Of a stretch of 64,000 nucleotides of DNA, positions 1 through 9,876 are shown one piece after another (the stretch's first letter is position 1; the number at the start of each line of letters is the position of its first letter). Made by a program: the position numbers and the translations under genes. This stretch comes from Selaginella moellendorffii (Eukaryota > Streptophyta > Lycopodiopsida > Selaginellales > Selaginellaceae). The stretch spans positions 1,692,955-1,756,954 of the forward strand of contig NW_003314281.1 of the NCBI RefSeq assembly GCF_000143415.4, given 5' to 3'. Below the pieces are notes generated by a model. It was given only the letters and a program-made list of their open reading frames with translations, was not told the origin of the DNA and did no database searches.

Positions 1-153
1 GGACGCGAGGTGAGGGAGTTCCATGTGAAGTGGAAAGGATTTCCACACTGCGAAGCAATATGGGAACCAAAGGAGAACCTAGTGAACACGCGAGATCTAG
101 TGGAGGAATTTTTGCAAGGCAGAACTCTACGTATTTATGCAAAGTTCAATTAA
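1..153 (+). CDS. Chromodomain, C-terminal end of a Ty3/gypsy (chromovirus) polyprotein, partial
   Basis: Frame 1 from the first base is open for 50 codons to a TAA at 151-153. It reads through REFHVKWKGFP, then AIWEPKENLV and DLVEEFLQG. The pattern hVKWKGh, then WEP-ENL, then a final helix LVEEFL is the chromodomain that ends the integrase of chromoviral Ty3/gypsy retrotransposons, where it is thought to steer integration to marked chromatin. The gene enters from outside the window, so protease, reverse transcriptase and integrase core are not seen. The downstream region and an LTR follow on the same strand, as expected. No stops or frameshifts occur in the visible part, so this copy may be younger than the others here. 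Confidence 0.85.
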   Translation, partial: GREVREFHVKWKGFPHCEAIWEPKENLVNTRDLVEEFLQGRTLRIYAKFN

Positions 154-496
154 AATTATCAATTGGTGAAGTTAAGCAATGGCATATATTGGGACCCGAA
201 GGCATGCCGAAGGTAAGCTAATTAGCATGGGTTAGCTAGGTCGACTAGGCGTAAGGAACTATGCCCGACTCCCCGCAGGGATGTTGAATCCGTAGACATA
301 TTCTATAGAGGTTGGGTTTGAGTCCCAACCCCCTAGTAAAGCAAGGTTGGGTTCATGTCCCGACCCTATACTAGGGCATGATGAGGTGAGGGGTATAGGG
401 ACACTTATATTCTGTTGTCATGGGCTTTTGGCCAGGGAGGCTAAGTTAGGCACACCACTAAGTGGGGGGATGCCCCCAGAGACATGATCAACAAGT
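154..496 (+). other. Retrotransposon 3' non-coding region with purine tract
   Basis: Between the polyprotein stop and the inferred LTR there is no coding frame. A purine-rich tract (agtgggggga at 461-470) just before the LTR is a candidate polypurine tract. It is followed directly by tgccccc, so the two can pair as a G/C hairpin. Tract assignment is inference. Confidence 0.45.
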
Positions 497-1706
497 TGTA
501 AAATTAAAAAGAGATGTTCAATGTGGGCATTGAACTTCTTTTATGGGTGGAGTTGTAAGGAACCAACTCCCCGAGGTGTTGTAGGCTAAAGGATCCTTGA
601 AACTACGACCAAAATGATAAAGAGTTCATCGGATGGGATCAAGTCTTAGATCGAGTCTAAAACTGACTCTAAGACTGAGTTTGAGATAGAGTCCGGGATC
701 GAGTTCGAGGCTAACTCTGAGACCGAGTTCGAGACTGAGTTCGAGACAGAGTTCGAGATCTGAGATCAGGTCTGAGACTGAGTTTGAGGTCAAGTCCAAG
801 ATCGGGTCCGAGGTCAAGTCTGAGATCGAGTCCGAGACCGAGTCCAAAGTCGGGTTTGAGATCAAGTTCGAGATCGAGTTCGAGATTGAGTCCGAGTACT
901 AATACAAGATGAGGGGTGAAAGCCCAAAGCGTGTGTCTCCCGGGGGGGTGTGGGGGGGGGCTGTAGGTTCCAAAAGTATAGTAGGGATAGTGAGGTCTAG
1001 GAACCAGTTTTGAAGGAACTCTCCAGTGGTGCTTCTAAACTGACTTGAGGTTGAGACTGGGGTCGAGGGGCCTTAGGTGGGAGTGAGCATGGACTCGGGT
1101 GGTGTCGGAGGGGGCACCTAAGGAAGTGCTCAAGAGCAACTCCCACTCTCAGAATGGAAACCAATTGCGGTGTTCCTAGCTCATGTGGAGTGGTGTCCCA
1201 CTTGAGTACATTGCGGCTCATTGGTCCTCGCCCTTCCTAAGGGCTTGGGCCTTCCCTTCGGGATGGAAGTGGGGGGGTAAAGGTACCTATACCGGGCCAT
1301 TAGGCCATGGTGTTTCCCCCTTGGCATCCTGAAGTAAGTGTGGCACCCAAGGCTTCGGAGTTAGAGGGTCCCATGATCAAGTCTTGTTGTACCAAAGGAT
1401 ATTAGGAACCTGGAGGCTTGGTGTGCTTTGCTGCTTGTGCCTACGGGAAGTGTAACCGAACTTTAAGTCCAGCCTAACCCGGGAGGGGGGGGGGGGGGGG
1501 GGATTGGGAGAGATTTGGGAATCTGTGGACGAATGGGTAATGCGTCTGGTGGTCGTGTAGTGAGTAGCTGAAGCCCAGTTAAACCAAGTAGGAGCTGGTA
1601 TAATAGGCAGGAACTTTGGCAAGGGAACTTAGCAAAAGCCAAAACAGTGTTGGTCGGATAGACAAGGTAAGCTGGCAAATTGGAAAGGAAAAATTTGTGG
1701 CTTACA
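497..1706 (+). mobile_element. LTR-A copy 1: 3' LTR of the Ty3/gypsy element
   Basis: The proposed LTR starts TGTAAAATT and ends GGCTTACA, giving TGTAA...TTACA ends. It follows the polyprotein on the same strand. Its right two-thirds (about 1080-1706) align by eye with 27290-27791, and other parts recur near 8300-9340 and, inverted, at 17600-18226. It holds a degenerate purine array (GAGTCCGAG-type, about 625-895) and a long G run near 1487-1502. Directly after it is a Met-tRNA-type primer site (tttggtatcagag at 1708-1720), which is unexpected after a 3' LTR. The left boundary is inferred only from the TG...CA rule. Confidence 0.6.
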
Positions 1707-2105
1707 ATTTGGTATCAGAGGGGTCTTAGGTCCAATTTTGTTGGTTAGCTACGGGAATCACACCATATGTTAATTGACATTTGGCTGGTCCAGTTTGCTC
1801 TCGTAAGGCTTGACTCGAAGGGTAGGGTGTCAAGAGAGCGGGGCTCTCAGGAGAGTTGTGGCTCTCAGTTCAAGTTCATGAGGGCATGAATTTGCAAAGA
1901 AGCGTGATGCATTGTAAACAACAAAAAAGAACGACTTGAGAAACAATCCATTAGGGTTCAAATATAGAGGGAAAGTGCCCATAAATAAGAGTGCACTCTT
2001 TTTTCCAATCAATTAAGGGTTTTGGGATACTTGGGGTTAAGCGCCCTTGGGTTTAAATAGTATTGAGCGGTGACCTCCCGAGAAGTCTAAATTCAGGAAC
2101 TTACA
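1707..2105 (+). mobile_element. TRIM-like internal region and 3' LTR joined to LTR-A
   Basis: The stretch begins with the primer-binding site, continues with a segment matching the interior of the TRIM-like element at 28559-29396 (ggaatcacaccatatgt, then the AGAGAGC-GGGCTCTC block), and ends with a 193-bp LTR at 1913-2105 that starts TGTAAACAAC and ends CTTACA. The TRIM's own 5' LTR is missing and LTR-A takes its place. It has no coding capacity. Confidence 0.65.
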
Positions 2106-5100
2106 TTTCTCTTTAGTTATTCTTCTCCCTTCTAGGAGGGTAATTTGCACTTTGTACCATGCATTAGTAAGTATTTCTTAAGGATGAACCTACTCAATAA
2201 CTTAGGGAGTGGTTTTTCAATTTGGATATATTCACCGTGTAATCTTAGGGCCTCTTTATGCCTATTGCTAACCATGCCAAAATCCCTTTTTGGCTTTGTC
2301 TAATTCAGATAAATGGACTTCTCCCATCTCTGAAACTTTGAATGTTAGATAATACTTGCTATCCATTATTCACTAAGGATTTAGTACTTAGGCCTTATTT
2401 AATGCCCTCATGATTCCAAACACCACTCTCTAGTGTTTTAAAGTGTTTTGATATCCCAATAATGATCTTCTTTGACAATGAGTATTTTCCTTTATGACAT
2501 TGACTTACTTTATCTCAACATAAGCAATTTATCCTTTGGAGGGGTATATTTAACCTCTTTATCCTAATAAAAAGTCTTAGGTAGTTAACTTTTACCAATT
2601 CAATTAATGATTTTGCACCTTTTGCTTAATTATCTCATAGTTGTCAAGTCTTACAACTCATTGCTAGTACTTCCACACCTCCGTCATTATTTGGGTCATC
2701 ACACTCTAACCATATGCCTTTTAACTTAGGCTATACCATTCCTATTTCCATTAGAATTCTTTTAGCTAGAGGTTCTTATAAACCCACTAACTTGACCTCA
2801 AGGCATTACATCTTGGCACATTTGGTGTCTCTATACCATTGGCTCTATAAACTTACCCTTACGACACTTTCCATTTATATTTATGTCTTTGCCAAGACCA
2901 AAACAATCATTTCTTATACTAACTATTAGTTAGCACTACACTATAGTGTTCACACACAACTCTGTGCCAAAGTTGTTTTCTTCTGGGAACACCTTTTCCA
3001 TGACTTTAGTATAGCACAATCTACCATCAATGAGGTATCTACTATTCTCATACTTACATCTTATAATCCTCCTCGTCCTTTGTAAAGTACAACAGACCTC
3101 AGTCCAAATGCTTCCACCAATCCTCTAGGACTATTTTTTAACTTCACTTAAGTCATCTAACTGGGGATGGTCCAAAGTTGAGTTGAGCTCAATTCAACAC
3201 AAGTCAACTCAAGTTAACATACTCAATAAGAAATATTACAAAGGAGATCTAAATTGAACAAATGAAGGTTCTAGCAAACTTTAAAATATTAAAATATGTA
3301 AATATCTAAGTTAAAAGTTTCTATAAGATTGAATTGTTTAAAAAAGACAAAGTTCATGAGAACCTATCTTTTGAAAAACTATATTATTTTATTATGACAA
3401 CTGTTATAGCTGTCATATTTGATTTGACTACTTAATATTTTGAATACTTTAAAGTTGTATATACTATTGCTTCATTCAAAAGATTTTTTAGAGTTCTTGA
3501 GAAGATGGGAAGCAAGGAAAATACAAAATTTGTAAGTAAGAATTGTAGTGGAAAGGAATGTGAGAATGCTAATTTTGTTTCACTACCACAATCTCCATAT
3601 TACACTCCTAATCCTTATTACCCATCTGAGAATGTGGAAACCATTATCACGATTGAGGGTTCTTGAGAAGATGGGAAGCAAGGAAAATACAAGATCTGTG
3701 AGGAAGAGTTGTAATGCAAAAGAATGTAAAAATGTTTATTTTGTTTCACTACCACAATTTCTATATTACACTCTTGGTCCTTATTACCCATCTGAGAATG
3801 TGGAGACCATTATCAAGATTGATAAAAATGCTTCTGTTACTTCTGAAACAACAGTCTAGAGCAAGAGAAATGAAGAAATGAAGAGCACAGTAGAAAGCAC
3901 CAAGAAATCTACTCCATAAAAATTTCCATAATATTTGTAATTTACATATTAATTCATATTAAAAACTCTGTTGTTTGCCTATATCGCAATCCTCTCATAT
4001 GATAAGACCAAGGTATATTTTTCAGTGAATCCTCATTAAAATTTTTTGGGAATTGTTTGTAAATAATGATAAAAGAAATCAAAATCTTTCGAAAGACTCA
4101 AAAGTAATATCACATCAAAGAATCAACTTTATCTGCATTTCCAAGATTGAAAGGCAATCTCACATGAGAGAATGGTAGCATGCCAACATGCTCTGCCACT
4201 ATAATGTGGTCTATATTTCCTTGCAATTTATTTCTCTAGACATTTGGCATGTGTAGAAAAGAATATATATGTAGCAAAGTAGGATTGATAAAGCATGTGT
4301 ATACACGATAATATAAAATTCTAGAAGCTCTTATATTTACAAGAAAGCTATGATTATGAAGCCCCATTTCCAAGACTAACATTTAAAGAATCTAAGTATT
4401 GTCAGTGTCATAATAAATAAACCTCATTCCCAAGACTAAAACTTAGTATATAAATTATCTAGAAAAGTTATAGTCATTGTAGGTTTTTTGTTCTCCTTGA
4501 GCTCCTTAGAAGTTTGTATTGAAATGGCTCAAAGGAGAGTCATTGCTACTCGTATTTGGCCCCCAGCATTTCATATCAATCTCCACCTCCATCCCCAAGT
4601 TCTACTAACATTCTACCTTCACCTCCACATAACAATCCTTTTTCTACTGAGGGCTCTAATGAAGCTGAACTAGAGCTCCCTAGGGGAAAGGAGGAGGAGC
4701 AATCCTCTAGTGTAGTGACTAAGGATACAATCACATGGTGAGGAAGTCCCAGAGGACCATAGGACTTAATGGTCGGGCTTGTGGGCCTTGATCTAGTGGC
4801 AGTATCGGCAAACATGGCCATGGACAGTAAAGAGACTTGGTGGGGACTAGAAAAGGGACATTGGGGGAAGGCTATTCTCCATGTCTATCGGCATCCTAAG
4901 GATGCTAAGAAGTGGATCTGGGATGATCACTCATGAACAGATGGCCTAGTCTTTGAGAGACGAGACTGTGATGGAGGTGGTGTTAGACCACTAGTGTGAC
5001 CAAGGTGAATGGGCATGCCTTAGCGTAATGGGCTAATATGTTGGTGGTACCTTAGAGTGTCGGTCATGGGATCGGTCATGTGGAGCACTTGGACCAAGTG

Positions 5101-5389
5101 CAAAGGTTGAGTGGCGGGGATGCCATTCTCGAGGCTAGCAAGCCCAAGTTTGAAATAGGACTTATGGAGGTTGTGAGTGAGACTCCTCCAATTGGTCGGA
5201 GGTGTGGTTAAGTGACTAAAGTAGAATGGAAAAATTAGTTGCTTACATCTTCTTCAACCATCTTCAAGATCCAATGTGAAGCCAAAACACTAACAAGAAA
5301 AATGACATGGAAAATCAAGCTTTAAGGAAAATTCCTTATTATTCGAATCAACAATACCACTTCCACTAACACAATTGCTAGTGATGTCA
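2106..5389. other. Non-coding, AT-rich repeat-derived stretch
   Basis: No gene was recognised. Short frames at 2714-2929, 3548-3859 and 4488-4741 lack recognisable motifs. A 166-bp tandem duplication lies at 3493-3824. At about 3178-3215 a motif TTGAGTTGAGCTCAA resembles the terminal sequence of the Mutator-like elements further right and may mark the eroded end of another one. Confidence 0.5.
3493..3824 (+). repeat. Tandem duplication, period 166 bp, two copies
   Basis: The block beginning gttcttgagaagatggga at 3493 recurs at 3659 with about 85-90% identity by eye, through cattatca near its end. The period is not a multiple of three. Each copy is open in its own frame (residues EKMGSKENT and YYPSENVETII recur in both), so it may be a duplicated exon-like piece of an unrecognised gene, now frameshifted. 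Confidence 0.75.
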
Positions 5390-7905
5390 ATGCCCCAACT
5401 ACACATTTCTCCATCCAACAATCTACTCCAAGTGCTAACAAATCAACTGACGAGTTATAGCAAATGAATGCTACAACCCTTTTCCAACACCTTAATAGTC
5501 AAAGCTACTACAATGCTACTTCATGCAAGTAGACTAGCTTCACCATCAACCACTTTAGGGTTGATCATCGTTCAACCAAGCAACTTCGTAAACACATTGC
5601 TCATTATCACATGGATATGATATAAAATCATAATGACTTAATCATCAATTGAGCAACACCACAAGCAACACTTATGTCACTACTACAAAGGGTTATGTGA
5701 ATATCAAGTGTCAACTCGATTCGACAAAATGTAACATAAATGCCACACTCCACCAATAGCGATTTACAACACTCAACACCACTAACTTTTGTTCACAACA
5801 CGGACAAGCTCATGCCACTCTCTTTCCGACCAAACTCAAAACTAATCCAACACCAAGCTACTCAAGGAGCAATAGCAAGGTTCCTCAGAAAAGAATTGAG
5901 CATTACAACCTAGGTCTTCAATAGCAAGCCTAGACAAAATAGTATAGCGCTTCACCGCTATCCATCCCATGACTCACCACTTGTAAGACCATCATTTCCA
6001 ACATGCATCAAGGTAGGGACTCTTGATTGCATAATGTGACCATGGCAATGAGTTAACACCTCATTGCAAACCATCTCTCCAGAAGAGAAGATGATTTATG
6101 TGTTTGATCCTTCGTCCCTGACGACTCTCTTTTCGGTCTCATCTTTGACTAAACCTCAAGCTTGCATTCGCACTGCCTTCAGTTCAATCCAAGAAAAGTT
6201 TATGAGAGAGCACAGCAATGACTACTTAAACTAATAGACTAATCCCTATAGTCTTGATTGATCCACTCATAATCATTCTTGGGAAGGATCCACTAGTGCC
6301 GTGCTAAACAACTACGGACTAGCCTATTTGCCACTCATAGCAAACCCAGGGAGGTTTGCTTTCACCCATGGTATATGGAACAACTTACGGAACCAACAAA
6401 ACCATCAATAAGCTTATATTAAACCTACCAACTCAAAGTATAACTTCGAGTTGCTAATGTGCCTCACTCAGGAGCCCAAGTGAAAACTCGTGTAGATGGT
6501 ACACCTCAAATCCATCCTATGAGAGCAAGCTCACATTATTATGGTACAAAAAGGTAACCTAAATCCATACCCAAGGAATGATTGCAAAGCCTTTGCACCA
6601 AAACGTGTACCCATTCGGATCATCGTTTTCATCTTTGCATATGCAATGAGACTAGTTGCCCAATCTCATTGAATAGTGCTCACCGAGACTCATCCTCTAA
6701 TACCAAATGTAGCGCACGTGGTTTTTACCCTTTATCCTATGGTGATTTACCATAGGATAACACCATGAAGTGGAACCTAAACCCTCTTTGTGCCACATGA
6801 CAAATGCCACATGTCACATGCCACATGTCTAAAGGACAATGGTGTGGAACCTGAGGTTTAGGGCCTTGGGCCACTAAACGAAAGAACGGTGCCAAACTCC
6901 CAAGCATGGAGCCAAGGAGTGATGGAACCAGACCACAGAGCAACTCCCAAGCGTATAGCCCAAGGAGCGAAGGGATAGGGGCCCAGAGTGACTTGAAATA
7001 GTCCTAAAGCAACCAACATCCCAATGCCAGGACCAACACACAAAACGGAGCCAAACGGAGTCTGGCGCTATTTCGGCATATCAATGGCCTAACGTGAGGA
7101 TATGGGTACTCCACCAGCTAGCATGGAATGGAACTTGGGCTTAGACCCAAGTCGGACACAGAACAAGGACAGGCATGCAAGCGGGAGCTAGACTATGCCT
7201 TAGGTTGGTTGGCCATGCTCGACCTACCCACTATCCCTATTATACATTTGGAACCCCCTATAGCCCCCTCCCCTTTGAAGAACACATGCTTTGGGCTTTC
7301 ACCCCAAGCCTCTTTTAGTATCAGGAGTTAGTCTCTGGGATAAGCTCAAAACTTACTAAATATGGAATATCCTTAAATTGCGAATTTGAACATGGGATGA
7401 ACACCATTGTGTTCAAGCCAATCTCTACATTCCATAGATATGCCAAATGAGCAAATCTAGACACTTTCCATAAATAGCATTTGGGACCGAAATGAGACTA
7501 ACACAAAGGGCATGATAACGAGGGTGTTTGGCAGACACGGTAAGCTATCATCCGGCAATATTGAGGGACTAATCTCAATACGCGAGGGTTCTTGTCACTA
7601 GCCAGTGCAAGACATAACGAGACAGGAACTCCTTACCGGGCTAAGTATGCTTAGTTAATAACAAGTAGGAATTTTGTCCTTATGCTCGTCCGGTCTAAGT
7701 ACACTCGAAATGCCCAGTTAACTCCACTAGTACAAGAGGGGCTAATAAAGGGTCCAGCAATACCGACCTCCTGCCATCGTGGCAGTAAAGTAAGAATGTC
7801 CATAAGGATTGGTCGACAAGTAACTTTCATACCTAAAGTCACATTCGCGACAACTACAATGGAGTATTTATGACATATGGTACAATTCCTTTTGCTTTTA
7901 CTGCC
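5390..7905 (-). mobile_element. Element C copy 1: decayed LTR retroelement, minus strand
   Basis: This region aligns by eye along its length with 31480-33885. Shared anchors include tttagggttgatcatc, the block around tgtagcgcacgtgg (6711) and gtgaggatatgggta (7096). Just left of 6711 the plus strand reads ctctaatacca, the complement of a tRNA-Met primer site (TGGTATTAGAG). An LTR ending at 6711 on the minus strand with its interior to the left therefore fits. No intact frame is left. A fragment of inverted LTR-A (about 7241-7330) is inserted relative to copy 2. Confidence 0.6.
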
Positions 7906-7975
7906 AATCCCTGTATTCTATAGGAGTTTTTCTATGGGAATCTCGGGGATGATATGTATTATTGGTTTAATCACT

Positions 7976-8299
7976 TTTGTAGCGCATGTGATTTTCACCC
8001 TTTACCCTATAATAATTTACTGAGACTACTCGAGTATGAGTAGTGGGAATTGAGTTAGAGAAGATGTCTCCAATAGGTTTAGCAAGAACTGAACCAATAA
8101 AAGGGAGCAAACCACCCCAGGTGGTTGAATAAGTCTCCATGTTAGAAAGACTATGCTCCTTAGAGGATGGGCAAGGCGTGGTGAGCCTTTGGTATCAAAC
8201 CATTGACGAATATGGAGAAGGCATGGTGAGCCTTCAATGTCAAACCATTGACAAATATTGGTAAGGTGCCAAGGGTGGAAATAGTAACACATGTGGGTG
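7976..8299. mobile_element. Second element C LTR-start fragment
   Basis: The sequence tgtagcgcatgtgattttcac at 7976 repeats the LTR edge seen at 6711, followed by a short diverged stretch that merges into an LTR-A copy. It is a fragment only; no coding frame is supported. Confidence 0.45.
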
Positions 8300-9345
8300 T
8301 TACTTTATAGAATGGTTTACCATTCGATGAGGACATCGAACTTCGTCTATGGGTGGTGGAGTTGTGAGACACAAAATCCCTAGGCCCCAAAGTGGAGCCG
8401 GAAGGGTGTTACGTGGTAGTGGCCGAAGCAAAAGTCAAACGAGCGTAACACGTTTGGACTAAAAGCTCCAGCTTGAAAGGTCGAGAGCGAGAGTGGAACT
8501 CCCAACAAAGTGCTCGAGGAACAAGCACGAAGCGAGTAATAAGCGAGGCTCCAAAAAGGGACCCAAAAGGACCAACACATGACACGTGGAAGTGTCCGAG
8601 ATTGAGTCTGAAATGGACCCAAGTTGGACTCCAAAATGGAGTCCGAGATGGATGAAGACGGAATCCGAGACGGAGTCCGAGATGGAGTCCGAGATGGAGT
8701 CTGAGGTGGAGTCTGAGGTGGAGTCCGAGGTGGAGTCCGAGATGGACCGAGATGGAGTTCGAGATAGAGTCTGAGGTGGAGTCTGAGGTGGAGTCCGAGG
8801 TGGAGTCCGAGATGGAGTCCGAGATGGACTGAGACGGAGTCCGAGGTGGAGTCCAAGATGGAGTTCGAGATGGACTGAGACAGAGTCCGAAGTGGAGTCC
8901 GAGATGGAGTCTGAGCTGGAGTCTGAAGTGGAGTCCGAGATGGAGTCCAAGATGGAGTCCGAGATGGACTGAGATGGAGTCTGAGATGGACCGAGACGGA
9001 GTCCGAGATGAAGTCCGAGATGGACCAAGACGGAGTCCGAGATGGAGTTCGAGATGGACCCAAGATGGAATCCGAGATAGAGTCTGAGAAGGACCCGAGA
9101 TGGAGTCCGAGGTCGAGACCGAGACCGGGACCGAGACCGGGACCGAGACCGAGACCGAGACCGAGACCGGGACCGAGACCGAGACCGAGACCGGGACCGA
9201 GACCGAGACCGAGGCGGAGGCCGAGACCGAGCCCGAGCCTGAGTCCGAGTCCAAGTCCGAGTCCGAGTCTGAGTCCGAGTCCGAGTCCGAGCTCGAGTCT
9301 GAGAGGGTGAAAGCCCAAAGCGTTCGTCTCCCAGACCTTGGGGGG
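8300..9345 (+). mobile_element. LTR-A copy 2 with expanded purine array
   Basis: Left part: a stretch resembling the start of LTR-A (gaacttc then tatgggtgg and gagttgtgag). Right part: gtgaaagcccaaagcgt, shared with 917-933. Between them lies a roughly 720-bp array that is only about 270 bp in copy 1. The copy is cut near 9340, where the first Mutator-like element seems to start. Confidence 0.65.
8590..9310 (+). repeat. Degenerate hexamer/dodecamer array (GAGTCCGAGATG and GAGACC types)
   Basis: The stretch is built from GAGNCC-like hexamers, mostly as the dodecamer GAGTCCGAGATG on the left and GAGACC or GAGTCC runs on the right. It is nearly free of stop codons in several frames on both strands. 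This produces long apparent proteins (Glu-Ser, Gly-Leu and Ser-Asp repeats) that are artefacts. Shorter versions lie at about 625-895, 17745-17990 (complement strand) and 18275-18340. Confidence 0.9.
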
Positions 9346-9876
9346 TTTGGTGAGCTCAATGTAAGATCTAGAATTACTTTATTATACTATAGTAATGTCA
9401 CTATTAAAAGAAAAAATATAATAAAATGATATTAGTTGTAGGTAACATACCTTATTCTAGAAGGTGCTATTATATCACATACAATTGTTTACAAAATGTT
9501 GAAGGAAGAGATGGCAACACACAAGCGCTACAAAGTGATGGTGACAGGTGAGAATGATAATCTATAATTATGGTATCTGACACTGACATCTGACACTTTC
9601 ACTGACATCTGACACTTTCACTGATATCTAACATATACCAAGCTTTCCATTTTATATAAGGATGCAATTAACTTTTTTTTGCCTCATCATCAACATAATG
9701 ATTTCTTTTATACTTCCTCCTATATTGGTATTGTGGGGAAGATTCACCTTGCATATGTTGAGCTATGGTTTCTGCATAGTCAGGGAGACTTCCAAAGCCT
9801 CAAATTCTAGAAACTCCAGGTGATTGTGATTTATAAAATAGAATGAAATATATATTGAAATTTTAATAAACATAAT

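Noticed and set aside
30-221. 63-aa frame starting MERIST
   Set aside because: Out-of-frame shadow of the chromodomain reading frame at 1-153.
8380-9429. Long frames (up to 316 aa) of Gly-Leu, Ser-Asp and Glu-Ser repeats on both strands
   Set aside because: They come from a stop-poor hexamer array; several frames on both strands are open at once, the array is part of an LTR, and its length varies among copies.
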